A stretch of 36,261 nt of DNA, from positions 1 to 36,261 of the forward strand of contig JARFPZ010000119.1 in NCBI GenBank assembly GCA_029288035.1, in the 5' to 3' direction. This stretch comes from Desulfosarcina sp. (lineage in GTDB: Bacteria > Desulfobacterota > Desulfobacteria > Desulfobacterales > JAFDCJ01). The translations under genes and the position numbers were made by a program. This document shows, piece after piece, positions 23,362 through 31,607 of this stretch (the stretch's first letter is position 1; each line of letters starts with the position of its first letter). Under the pieces are notes generated by a model. That model searched no databases. It saw only the letters and a program-made list of their open reading frames with translations, and was not told the DNA's origin.

Positions 23362-24451
23362 ACCTCAGTACTCTTTCATAGACCTCAATGTTTTTGTCGA
23401 CCATGACATTAACGGAAAAATTATTTTTTACCATCGTCCGTCCTCCATCGGCCATTGCCCTTGCCGCTGCCGGACGGGACAGCATTTCAATGATGCCGTC
23501 CGCCATTGCCTGGGGGTCGGCCGGTGCCACCAGGCGGCCGGTTTCACCATCGCGGATAATTTCTGGAATCCCGCCGCAGGCGGTTGCCACAACTGTCTTT
23601 CTTTGAGCTAGCGCATCCAGCACGGCCGTACCCAAACCTTCCTGCACGCTGCTCATGACGAAAAGATCTGCTATTTTATAGAACGCCCCGACATCGCTGC
23701 GGAACCCGGTGAAAACCAGCTCACGGGTTATGCCCAAAGAAGCCGCCAGCGCCTTGAGTTCGGCCAGCAACTCGCCCTTGCCCACAATGAAAAAACGTAC
23801 GCTCGGGAATTTTTCGACCACCAGGGGGATGGCCCGTACGAGAAACTGCTGTCCCTTGTGTCCGGCCAGGTGAGCCACATTGATCACCACTTTTTCATCG
23901 GGCTTCAGATTAAACTCGCCAATGAGATGATCACTGCTATCGTTTTCAAATCTTTGCAGATCAACACCGCTGTGAACAACGAAAATACGGTCCGCTGCAA
24001 TGCCGTCTGCGACCATGACCTGCTTGATTTTGTGTGAGATGGCAATGTAATAATCAGCCATGCGGCGATACTTGAGCGCCGAAAGGCGCAAGAAGCTGCG
24101 GCGAAAAATGGAAAAATCGACCCGCCGCGTCACCAGGCGGCATGTATGGTAGCCGATGGACGCCAGATAGGCCAGACTGTGGGCATGGGAGGTGTGGGAA
24201 TGAAGGATGTCATAGTTAAATTTTCGAATCAGCTTGCGCAGGTGTCGAGCGGCAGCCAGGTCCGTCTCACCACGCATCGCGATTGGAAACACTTCGATGT
24301 CCGCCGCCCGTGCTCTTTTCGCCAGCGGTGATGCCGGCTGACAGACCAGATGACTTGTGATGTGACGCTGTTTTAAGGACTGGAGCAGATACAGGGTTTG
24401 TTGTTCACCGCCGCGCCATGTTTTCTCGGTATTGAGGTGCAGGATTTTCAT
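23354..24451 (-). CDS. GT4 family glycosyltransferase
   Basis: A 365-residue GT-B enzyme. The acceptor domain opens with KILHLNTEKTWRGGEQQTLYLL; ILHSHTSHAHSLAYL and the linker IFVVHSGVDLQRF are standard. The donor domain has VAHLAGHKGQQFLVRA, FFIVGKGELLAEL and SSVQEGLGTAVLDALA, where the second Glu of EX7E is Asp, then CGGIPEIIRDGETGRLV. It is between the CgeB-like gene and the WaaE-like gene on the same strand, consistent with an LPS core or surface-glycan role. Donor unknown. Confidence 0.9.
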   Translation of the reverse strand: MKILHLNTEKTWRGGEQQTLYLLQSLKQRHITSHLVCQPASPLAKRARAADIEVFPIAMRGETDLAAARHLRKLIRKFNYDILHSHTSHAHSLAYLASIGYHTCRLVTRRVDFSIFRRSFLRLSALKYRRMADYYIAISHKIKQVMVADGIAADRIFVVHSGVDLQRFENDSSDHLIGEFNLKPDEKVVINVAHLAGHKGQQFLVRAIPLVVEKFPSVRFFIVGKGELLAELKALAASLGITRELVFTGFRSDVGAFYKIADLFVMSSVQEGLGTAVLDALAQRKTVVATACGGIPEIIRDGETGRLVAPADPQAMADGIIEMLSRPAAARAMADGGRTMVKNNFSVNVMVDKNIEVYERVLRYG

Positions 24452-24485
24452 ATTAATGGGTTTCTATACAAAAAAATTGGTTTCC

Positions 24486-25454
24486 TTAGCCGTCCTCGTT
24501 TTCGACGCGAGATCTTCCCTGGTTATACAGCGAGATTGCCCGCTGAACAAAATGATGGAACGTATGATGTTCGTGAACCAAATGATAACCCTGCCGGGAA
24601 ATTTTGCGCCTGATATCCGGCTTGGCCAGATATTCCTCTGCCAGACGCAAACATTCGGTCTCACTGTGGAACCACACCAAGTGGCGCTTGTTTTCAAAAA
24701 ATTTTTCCATTCCGCGAACATAAGCGGTCAGGAAAAATCCGCCACAGCCAAGGGTCAACCAAAGACGATTGGACCAATAGCCTTCCACCTCGTCGGTAAT
24801 ATCGGCACCTAGAATGATTTTCGCCCCTCGACAAACTAACCCATAGCGTCGCGGCGTCACCGTTTTCAATGTCGGTTTGATCCCAAAGGCCTGCCAATTT
24901 TTACCGTATACTTTGACATTGAATCGCTTAGCAAGTTTACGGATGAGCGCAACCCTGGATTCATCCGCTCTAGCCTGGCCAATAAAGGCAACATCTGATT
25001 TCCAGACGGGCAACACCGGATGTCGCACGCGGTGATCATAGCGATCGCAGGCACCGATAAAATAGATCGGATTGGCAATACCCGCTTTCTTATAATCTGC
25101 CAGCAGGCCCTTGTTGGTCACCAGGAAAAAATCCACCAGTTTTCCCAATTGAGCCAGGTAATTCGGAACCTCCGGTCGCATATCTTCATAATACATCATG
25201 ATTGGCGCGGGACCGCCGGCTACTTTTTGTAGGACACCAAGGGGAATATCCTTGGAATATATAAAAATGATGTCCGGATCAAAGGCTTTTATATTATTGA
25301 GAATCCATCGATCGCTCTCATTCCTGTGGCGGCGCCGAATTCTAGCGGGATTCAACCAGAGGACCGTGTTCCCGCACTCTTTAAAGGCCCTTGCCAGATG
25401 AAAGGTTGTGCGAGTGCGCCGTTTTGATTTCCCGAAAAGGATGATTCTGGGCAT
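24486..25454 (-). CDS. CgeB-like glycosyltransferase (group 1 type)
   Basis: A 322-residue protein with a Rossmann-like N-terminal half (IILFGKSKRRTRTTFHLARAF, FDPDIIFIYSKDIPLGVL, FFLVTNKGLLADY) and a C-terminal Glyco_trans_1_2-type domain: WKSDVAFIGQARADESR, SNRLWLTLGCGGFFLTAYV, then FENKRHLVWFHSETECL and YHLVHEHHTFHHFV. This arrangement is typical of CgeB/spore-maturation-like transferases found in surface polysaccharide loci. It is the first gene of the leftward set 25454-22588 and diverges from the O-antigen ligase-like gene. Confidence 0.83.
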   Translation of the reverse strand: MPRIILFGKSKRRTRTTFHLARAFKECGNTVLWLNPARIRRRHRNESDRWILNNIKAFDPDIIFIYSKDIPLGVLQKVAGGPAPIMMYYEDMRPEVPNYLAQLGKLVDFFLVTNKGLLADYKKAGIANPIYFIGACDRYDHRVRHPVLPVWKSDVAFIGQARADESRVALIRKLAKRFNVKVYGKNWQAFGIKPTLKTVTPRRYGLVCRGAKIILGADITDEVEGYWSNRLWLTLGCGGFFLTAYVRGMEKFFENKRHLVWFHSETECLRLAEEYLAKPDIRRKISRQGYHLVHEHHTFHHFVQRAISLYNQGRSRVENEDG

Positions 25455-25470
25455 GGTGTGATGGGTTATC

Positions 25471-25500
25471 TTGAAATTGCCGTATAAATGTGTTTATTAT
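25471..25500 (+). promoter_or_regulatory. Candidate promoter of the O-antigen ligase-like gene
   Basis: TTGAAA (25471-25476) and TATTAT (25495-25500) are 18 bp apart. The leader would be about 78 bases, ending in the strong ribosome site CCGGAGGATAG before ATG 25585. Confidence 0.35.
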
Positions 25501-25584
25501 TTAAAACAAATAATTAATTTATGAAAGCATATTTTTAATCCTAACAAGCTTGCAAAAAAAAGGACACAACATCCGGAGGATAGA

Positions 25585-26913
25585 ATGCTTGCCGTTTGGC
25601 ATAAATTTAAGGCCTTTTTGGGTTATCGCTTGATATTAGAAGTTGCGATTGTCGGGTCTTTTATCGCATTTACAATAAATCCGGGCTCGTTGGGCGATCT
25701 CATGCGAATCTGCGGCGTACTTTTTTTGATTAACATGGTCATTGGCAACTATCGCATGGGTGACATTACGGTGGCTCATTGGGTGGTTATTGGAATTTTT
25801 CTGATAACGCTCCTGATTAACAGCTTTATGCCTGACGAGATGGTCCATCGACGCTCTTTTCGCTATTTTTTGACGATACCGGGTATGATTTTAGCGATTC
25901 ATTGCCTTTCAAAAAGGGCAAATCCGCAGTCAAGAACGTTATTATTCTATTGCGGCATTGCAGTTCTGGCGTTAATCGTTCAATTGATTGGATACCTCAC
26001 GGTCGAGCGCGTCGTAAATTCCGGCGGCTTGGAATCGTATAGCCTCTATAGCAACATGCACCATTTTGGCGCCTTTGCCAGTTTAATCCTGCCGGTTCTA
26101 GTTTATTTTTCCACCCAAATTAAAGGCTGGCTTCGCCTTTCATGTGTTGGCGGTGCAATTGTCGCCTTTTATCTTTTGTGGGAAAGCAGTTCAAGAATCT
26201 CATGGGTTGCCTTCTTCAGTTCTATTCTGATTGCCATCCTTATTTTTTTTAGAAAAAGAGAATTGTTGTTTGGCTTAATCGGATTCTTTATAATTTCTTT
26301 GATTGCCGCGTTAGGTTCCGGGTTTGTTACCATAAAGAATCGTATTTTGGATATTTTAGCCAACTGGCGCAGTGAGGAACGCGTCACGGTCTGGACCGAT
26401 ACGCTGAACATGCTCGGCGATAATTCTGTCAAGGACTGGTTGCTGGGTCATGGAATTGGGAGTTTTCGCTACTATTTTTCCGATTATAATACTTTCAAAG
26501 TTAAGGGTAAAATTGTCGACTGGAACTTTCCTCACAATTTTTTTTTTCAAATCATATTTGAAAACGGTGCCATCGGATTGGCGATGTTTTTGGGGGCAAC
26601 GGTTTTGTTAATGATCGGTATATGGCGAGGATATCACCGGCTCAAACACCAAAGCGATCGTTATTTGTTAGTAACGCTCTTTATTCTTTTTTGGATGAAT
26701 TTCATTCATGCTGCCTTGACGCTATCCCTTTACCATAAGTATTTTATTTACCCCTTCAGTATGATTATTGGAATTGTGCTGATATTGCTGGAAAAAGCCG
26801 GCCAGAATAAGCCGCTCAAATCTATGGCCGGGTTTCGGGACGTCACCAACATTCTGGTCGATAAATTGCCTATGTTAAACAGATGGTTAAAAGAGCATAA
26901 AATCGATGCTTGA
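25585..26913 (+). CDS. O-antigen ligase family membrane protein (WaaL/Wzy_C type)
   Basis: A 442-residue polytopic inner-membrane protein with about ten to eleven hydrophobic segments. The large periplasmic loop has the family signature: ERVTVWTDTLNML (Arg266), LLGHGIGSFRYYFSDY and NFPHNFFFQIIFENGAIGL, with His317 as the expected key histidine. WaaL joins lipid-linked O-antigen to the LPS core. Wzy polymerases share this domain, but no wzx/wzy pair is nearby, and the surroundings are core genes, so a ligase is favoured. The start has an excellent ribosome site (CGGAGGA). Confidence 0.85.
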   Translation: MLAVWHKFKAFLGYRLILEVAIVGSFIAFTINPGSLGDLMRICGVLFLINMVIGNYRMGDITVAHWVVIGIFLITLLINSFMPDEMVHRRSFRYFLTIPGMILAIHCLSKRANPQSRTLLFYCGIAVLALIVQLIGYLTVERVVNSGGLESYSLYSNMHHFGAFASLILPVLVYFSTQIKGWLRLSCVGGAIVAFYLLWESSSRISWVAFFSSILIAILIFFRKRELLFGLIGFFIISLIAALGSGFVTIKNRILDILANWRSEERVTVWTDTLNMLGDNSVKDWLLGHGIGSFRYYFSDYNTFKVKGKIVDWNFPHNFFFQIIFENGAIGLAMFLGATVLLMIGIWRGYHRLKHQSDRYLLVTLFILFWMNFIHAALTLSLYHKYFIYPFSMIIGIVLILLEKAGQNKPLKSMAGFRDVTNILVDKLPMLNRWLKEHKIDA

Positions 26914-26945
26914 TAAATAGGTTGATCGATCAGTTTAGGTAATAG

Positions 26946-26984
26946 CAGTCTATCCTTGACCGTAATGGCATTACTTGATTTCAG
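26946..26984 (-). pseudogene. Possible remnant of an LPS-kinase gene
   Basis: On the minus strand this 39-bp stretch reads LKSSNAITVKDRL; the two-kinase protein at 27781-29295 contains SLSNAITIKDRL (about residues 440-451). Nine of ten core residues agree, and the DNA agrees mostly at first and second codon positions. It lies just past the deacetylase stop in a gap with no gene. No further similarity continues on either side, so at most a scrap of a former kinase gene remains. Confidence 0.3.
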
Positions 26985-26985
26985 G

Positions 26986-27714
26986 TCATCGTTTCCGCCA
27001 CCCACGATAGGCTAGGTACCAATTAGATATTTTACGTTTAAAATCAAGCAGGTTATCAGAGCCCTTGATCTTGACCCGTCTTAAGGCCCACGGATCACCG
27101 GTCACCGTAGCGCTCTTTGATGACGTCGCGCAAGCCATTTGGTAGCCCGCTCGCTTGACATTTTCTTGAACCATGTCATTCCATGCCCCATGGGGGTAAC
27201 AAAACGTGGTTATTTCACAATCGAATAATTGTTCCAAGAATATTTTGGATCCTGTTATCTCTTCGTTTAACGCTTTGGGCGCTAATTCAGACAATCTTAG
27301 ATGATTTAAACCGTGTGAACCAATCTGCCAACCATCATCCAACAATCGCCGGCAGGTGGCTTCACCCATGCAGGGAAGAATAGGGTTGGACTTTGGCAGG
27401 TCCCAAATATTACGCTTGCCGATTGCCTGGGACACCAAAAATACCGTCGCCGTGAAGCCAGACTGGTCTAAAATCGGTTTAGCATGGTCCCAAACACTTT
27501 GATAACCATCATCAAAGGTGATAATAACCGGTTTCCTAGGCAAGGTTTCCTGTCCTTGGATAGCGCTCCCCAGTCGTTCTAAAGAAATTGTTTCATAGCC
27601 TTTTTGTGTTAACCAACCTATTTGCCGCTGAAAAGATCTTAATGAAACTGCAAATCTGGACAAGACAAGTGAGTCAGTTTGGATATGATGATACATTAAT
27701 ATGGGTAAGTTCAT
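26986..27714 (-). CDS. Polysaccharide deacetylase (NodB/CE4 family)
   Basis: A 242-residue CE4 enzyme that removes N- or O-acetyl groups from sugars. The metal-binding TFDDGY (66-71, Asp68/Asp69) and SHGLNH (133-138, His134/His138) are intact, followed by FCYPHGAWND. LPILMYHHI at the start is typical of this group. There is no signal peptide, so it acts in the cytoplasm, probably on a lipid-linked or nucleotide sugar intermediate of LPS. It follows the two-kinase gene by about 66 bp on the same strand. Confidence 0.92.
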   Translation of the reverse strand: MNLPILMYHHIQTDSLVLSRFAVSLRSFQRQIGWLTQKGYETISLERLGSAIQGQETLPRKPVIITFDDGYQSVWDHAKPILDQSGFTATVFLVSQAIGKRNIWDLPKSNPILPCMGEATCRRLLDDGWQIGSHGLNHLRLSELAPKALNEEITGSKIFLEQLFDCEITTFCYPHGAWNDMVQENVKRAGYQMACATSSKSATVTGDPWALRRVKIKGSDNLLDFKRKISNWYLAYRGWRKR

Positions 27715-27780
27715 AATCCTGATCGACGATCCCCCCGCTAGCCGAATAACTGCTTCATTAGCGTGCCGTCATCTAGCTTT

Positions 27781-29295
27781 TCATTGGGATGCTTCATTGC
27801 TTGTTTGCCATCGACATTTTTCAGGGTAAAAATCATACAGGGCGGTATTTTTCGTCAGGGTAATTTGCCACACCTTCCGATAGACCGCTCGCCGCTGCGG
27901 CCTTGTCGGCTGGCGATCCGCTGAATAATAGTGATAAAAACGCAGGCGATCTTTAATCGTTATGGCGTTGCTCAGGGAAGCATTCAGCTGGGCCAGATTA
28001 TATATTTTTTTGGGTTCGCTCAACCTCCGGATTCTGACGCCATCGAGATCCACCATGAAAAAGTCTCCATTTTGGCACAAAATGTTACTGGACTTGAAAT
28101 CCCTTTGCCAAACATTGCTATCGTGAAAGTTTCGCAGCCACAGCGCTAGCTTTTTCAGGGCTTTGCGTTTGATCTGCTCATCGGACAAGGCTGATAAATA
28201 GGTGTTAAGATGGCATCTCTCAGCCAGGAATTCCGCGAGAAAGCAGCTGAGGTTATTTATGACGAAATAACCCAGGGAACGGGGCACCGCTATGCCGCGC
28301 ACCTCAAGGGCCCTGGACATTTTCCAACTGATTCGACAACGATCTGAATGAAACCCCCGTCTGGGGTGTTTTTTAATGCAGACGCCACGGTATGAAATCA
28401 CATGGGTTCCCTTGATCGGTTGCCCCTTTTCCAAGGCCTGCAGCAGGTCCATCGGGCGCCATTGAAATGTTTTTCTTCGGTATCCTTTCCAGTCATCGCT
28501 TTTAACGACGGCAAACTCCGTACTGTTTTTACAGCATCGTTTCGATCGCGAACGATAGTGCCGCTGCCGGTGTAATCCGGCAGCCCTAATAACAGCTGTC
28601 GTGCTAATTCTTTTATCATATCCTTTGTGGTAACCTTTTAGCAATTCCGCGGCCCATTGCTCAGGGTCGGAGAGGGTGCAAAAATTGAATAGAATCCTGC
28701 CGAGATTATGAATTCGCAGTCGATCCGGCATCCCAGGCAAAAAAAATACTTCCTGAACATCGATGAGGCAGAATTGTCCTTGCGGAGTTAAAATAAGATT
28801 GTGTCGATTTAAATCAGCGTGATAAACCCTGCGGCGATGCAAAAATGCCGCATATTGACCGAGACTTTGAGCATTTTCAAAAGAATTCATAGGTATATGC
28901 GCCCCCAAGACCTGTTCGGTCAATACAAAGTAAGAAAGGGGATATCGGATGTTTAGCAGTCCTTTTGACAATGGCCTGGCCGCCGGCACCTGGGCGCGTC
29001 TCAATCGGTGAAGATTACGCCATTCGGCCCATCGCCGGCGAGGCAGAATAAAATGCCGCAAACGATCTTTTGCCCTGACAAGGGTGCTGCGCTTGAGAAA
29101 GTACCCGCCCGCAGGGGTCTGAAGATGGTACACCTGGCGCCGGCTGTTTGCCTTCACCACCCTGCATTCGCTTACTTCGAACAGGATGTCCTCAAAACGA
29201 AACTCCGGATTTAATGGACTTGCCGTAATTCGATATTCGGCAAGTTCCCGGGCCAGGTCACGCTTTAAACAGGTTTTGTTGGGTGTGTTGCCCAC
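27781..29295 (-). CDS. Protein with two tandem LPS-kinase (Kdo/WaaP-like) domains
   Basis: A 504-residue protein, about twice the size of single LPS sugar kinases. Domain 1 (about 35-225) has FLKRS with Lys68, Glu91 in WAEWRNL, the catalytic loop YHADLNRHN (Asp161, Asn166) and LIDVQEV with Asp179. Domain 2 (about 280-470) has ISYRGVCIKKHPRRGFHSDR with Lys308/309, WQRDFKSSN (Asp399, Asn404) and FMVDLDGVR with Asp416. Both halves keep the residues for ATP use, so each could phosphorylate a different core sugar. I cannot name the sugars. The neighbours (deacetylase, sulfotransferase, Kdo kinase) support a core-modification role. Confidence 0.85.
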   Translation of the reverse strand: MGNTPNKTCLKRDLARELAEYRITASPLNPEFRFEDILFEVSECRVVKANSRRQVYHLQTPAGGYFLKRSTLVRAKDRLRHFILPRRRWAEWRNLHRLRRAQVPAARPLSKGLLNIRYPLSYFVLTEQVLGAHIPMNSFENAQSLGQYAAFLHRRRVYHADLNRHNLILTPQGQFCLIDVQEVFFLPGMPDRLRIHNLGRILFNFCTLSDPEQWAAELLKGYHKGYDKRISTTAVIRAAGLHRQRHYRSRSKRCCKNSTEFAVVKSDDWKGYRRKTFQWRPMDLLQALEKGQPIKGTHVISYRGVCIKKHPRRGFHSDRCRISWKMSRALEVRGIAVPRSLGYFVINNLSCFLAEFLAERCHLNTYLSALSDEQIKRKALKKLALWLRNFHDSNVWQRDFKSSNILCQNGDFFMVDLDGVRIRRLSEPKKIYNLAQLNASLSNAITIKDRLRFYHYYSADRQPTRPQRRAVYRKVWQITLTKNTALYDFYPEKCRWQTSNEASQ

Positions 29296-29877
29296 CGGTG
29301 ATTTTCCTTTAAAACTGTGATACGTTGAAACTGAACATCTGAGCCCAAAACCTCTGATCCTCGAACAGATAGTTCAAAATTAAGAATTTTGGCCACCTGA
29401 TAGGTTAATATGGTCATAGTTTGCCCCATAAATTTTCATCGCTTGCCTTGCATACGCTTATACCTGATTTGTTCACAAAGATTTAATGATATTTGCTCTA
29501 CCAGCATATATAGCCGCGTTGTAAAACACAATGCAAAATTCTTTATTAGAACTCCATTCATAAACCACCGGCGCTGGCCAGATTTGGTGCCATGTAATAT
29601 GCTCTCGCGGTATCGGTGGAACCTTTTAATTTCATACAAGCCGGTGGCTTATGAATGGAGTTACGGTGGAGGCAAGGATAATAAAACCAGTGCCGATCCG
29701 GTATCCATCACTTGCAAATATGTGATAAAAATGTCATAGAGCTCCGGAGTGCAATTCGATCTTTATTGCTTGCGGTGGGGCAGGCCAACCGGCGGCGGTA
29801 TTGTTGTTAGCACAATCATTCGCTTTCAATATATTGCGACGACCAACCATGGCGGGCTCGATGAATCAGACAGCACA
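29296..29877. other. Long gap between the two-kinase gene and the sulfotransferase
   Basis: About 580 bp between divergent genes. An open frame of 109 codons crosses it on the plus strand (29410-29739) but has no family-like features and runs through a large inverted repeat (29550-29662). Promoters for both neighbours are expected here; none is clear enough to place. Confidence 0.5.
29550..29662. repeat. 23-bp inverted repeat with a 67-base loop
   Basis: The left arm (29550-29572) and right arm (29640-29662) pair with a single mismatch; the core is CTCCATTCATAA then CCACCGGC. It is not built of tandem units, unlike the array elements elsewhere. It could be a remnant of a small mobile element or a structured leader RNA upstream of the sulfotransferase gene. 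Confidence 0.7.
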
Positions 29878-30768
29878 ATGATCTATCAGAAACCAAATCC
29901 ACGCAACCGTCAAAAACGGCGGCAAGATAAAAAATCGAAGAGCATTAAAAGACCCAAAAAAATCATCTGTCCGATTTTCATTGTTGGCGCTCCGCGCAGC
30001 GGTACCAACATTTTCTACCGTAGATTGGCACGACACCCCGATTTGGCCTGGATTTCAAATATTACCAAAAAATTTCCGTCTTCTCTTTGGTTGACCCGCA
30101 TTGTCATGCTGTTTCGTGACGATCATCGCCCAACGGAAGCCAACAATGTCTGGCAGAAATTTACAGGCAACGACCACGAATCCCTCGGCCGAGACGATGT
30201 CACCGCCGCCGCCGACAAATATCTTCACACGGTTGTGCAGAACAATTTGCGGATTTTCAACAAACCCCGCTTTGTGAACAAGTGTCCCGGAAACTCAGTT
30301 CGGATTGAATTTTTGAAAGAAATTTTTCCGGATGCGATATTCATTCATATCATTAGAGACGGCAGGGCGGTCGGCTATTCAATCATACGTTCCAGACTGG
30401 AGCATTCCGGGGCCTATTGGAGTGTCAAACCGCCCGGCTGGAGGGACCTTCTGAAACTTCCGCTGGTCGATGCCTGCGCCTTGCAGTGGAAAATGACGGT
30501 AAAGGCAATATTGCAGTCGGCTAAAAAATTGCCGCCTGAGCAGTACCTGGCGATTAAATACGAAGATTTGGTTGCCCGGCCGGTGGAATTATTTAAACAG
30601 GTTGCAGAAAAATGCGATCTGATCTGGCAGGAAGATATGCTGCAAACCATCACTACCGGCATGGATAATCGCAATTTTAAATGGCAAACGGAAATGCAGG
30701 ATGCGGATAAAAATAGGCTAAATCTTTTATTATGTGATTTTTTGAAACAGTTGGGATATGAAGTATAG
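29878..30768 (+). CDS. PAPS-dependent sulfotransferase-like protein
   Basis: A 296-residue sulfotransferase-fold protein. The 5'-phosphosulfate loop IFIVGAPRSGTNIF (about 33-46) and the 3'-phosphate site IHIIRDGRAVGYS (156-168, Arg160 and Ser168) are both complete, and YLAIKYEDLVARP is the usual third block. These enzymes move sulfate from PAPS to a sugar or other hydroxyl. Start: the frame opens with a GTG at 29749, but ATG 29878 gives a normal length with a basic N-terminus. It begins the rightward group with the Kdo kinase and heptosyltransferases, so a sulfated LPS core is a fair inference. Confidence 0.85.
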   Translation: MIYQKPNPRNRQKRRQDKKSKSIKRPKKIICPIFIVGAPRSGTNIFYRRLARHPDLAWISNITKKFPSSLWLTRIVMLFRDDHRPTEANNVWQKFTGNDHESLGRDDVTAAADKYLHTVVQNNLRIFNKPRFVNKCPGNSVRIEFLKEIFPDAIFIHIIRDGRAVGYSIIRSRLEHSGAYWSVKPPGWRDLLKLPLVDACALQWKMTVKAILQSAKKLPPEQYLAIKYEDLVARPVELFKQVAEKCDLIWQEDMLQTITTGMDNRNFKWQTEMQDADKNRLNLLLCDFLKQLGYEV

Positions 30769-30899
30769 CCACTGCATGACCACCTAGTTGCAACGTTGGG
30801 GTGACCCCATATCGACAATTGTTTAAGTCTATGTTGCCGCCTAGCCTAAGGTTTCAAAGGGTTTCCGATGGCGGTGGCTGACCTAAAGCTCAAAATGGT

Positions 30900-31583
30900 A
30901 TGATGCTGAACCGAACAATGGATTCTTATCATTTCGGGTTCTTGTTGAACCTGACAGATTCTCAATTAGCCACCCTCGCAGGGCTGTTTGATCATCCAGA
31001 CCCCATCGATGTTTCGGTGTTGGGTGGCAGAACCGCTGCTACCGCGGCACAGCTGGATGGCATCGGACCTGTCATTATCAAACATTACCGCCGGGGCGGG
31101 CTGTTGCGATATTTTATCAAAGACCGATACCTTAACTTTGGCAAAACCCGGTCCCAGCGCGAATTTGAGTTGCTGGATATCGTCGGCGCTTTGGGCATAA
31201 ATATCCCGCAACCCATCGCATATGCCCATCGCGGCCGTATCTTATACCGGGCCTGGCTGGTCACCCGCGAAATCCATCAGCCGCTGTCCCTTGCCCGTTT
31301 AAGCCTGCAGGACGAAAAAAAAGCCAGCACGACCATGGCATCTGTCATTGAACAAATTTCATTACTGATTCAAAATGATATCCTGCATGTTGATCTACAT
31401 CCCGGCAATGTGGTGGTTGATGTGCGAGAGCAGGTTTATTTGCTGGATTTCGATAAAGGCCGTGTGTATCATGGAAGCAGGCAGAATTTAAAAGATCGGT
31501 ATCTTGCCCGCTGGCAGCGCGCCGTCAATAAGCATGGATTACCTGAAATGCTCACCGACATATTGCAAGCAGGGCTATCTTAG
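30900..31583 (+). CDS. kdkA: 3-deoxy-D-manno-octulosonic acid kinase (KdkA/WaaP family)
   Basis: A 227-residue kinase-fold protein matching Kdo kinases: GGRTAATAAQL (glycine loop), VIIKHYRRGGLLRYFIKD with Lys61, FGKTRSQREFELL, then ILHVDLHPGNVVVD (Asp165, Asn170) and VYLLDFDKGR (Asp183). KdkA phosphorylates the 4-hydroxyl of the first Kdo on lipid A, using ATP, in the cytoplasm; this usually accompanies a single-Kdo core. Two ATG codons start the frame (30900 and 30903); neither has a clear ribosome site, and ATG 30918 is another option. It precedes two heptosyltransferase genes. Confidence 0.88.
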   Translation: MMLNRTMDSYHFGFLLNLTDSQLATLAGLFDHPDPIDVSVLGGRTAATAAQLDGIGPVIIKHYRRGGLLRYFIKDRYLNFGKTRSQREFELLDIVGALGINIPQPIAYAHRGRILYRAWLVTREIHQPLSLARLSLQDEKKASTTMASVIEQISLLIQNDILHVDLHPGNVVVDVREQVYLLDFDKGRVYHGSRQNLKDRYLARWQRAVNKHGLPEMLTDILQAGLS

Positions 31584-31607
31584 AATTAGGTTGGTGAGAA
31601 TTCTTGT

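Noticed and set aside
25585-26913. O-antigen polymerase Wzy
   Set aside because: The same domain occurs in Wzy, but no wzx flippase or chain-length gene is nearby and the neighbours are core genes, so a ligase is favoured. It is not excluded.
29410-29739. 109-codon open frame in the gap before the sulfotransferase
   Set aside because: It reads through both arms of a large inverted repeat, has no ribosome site, and its sequence shows no fold-like pattern. More likely chance in A+T-rich noncoding DNA.
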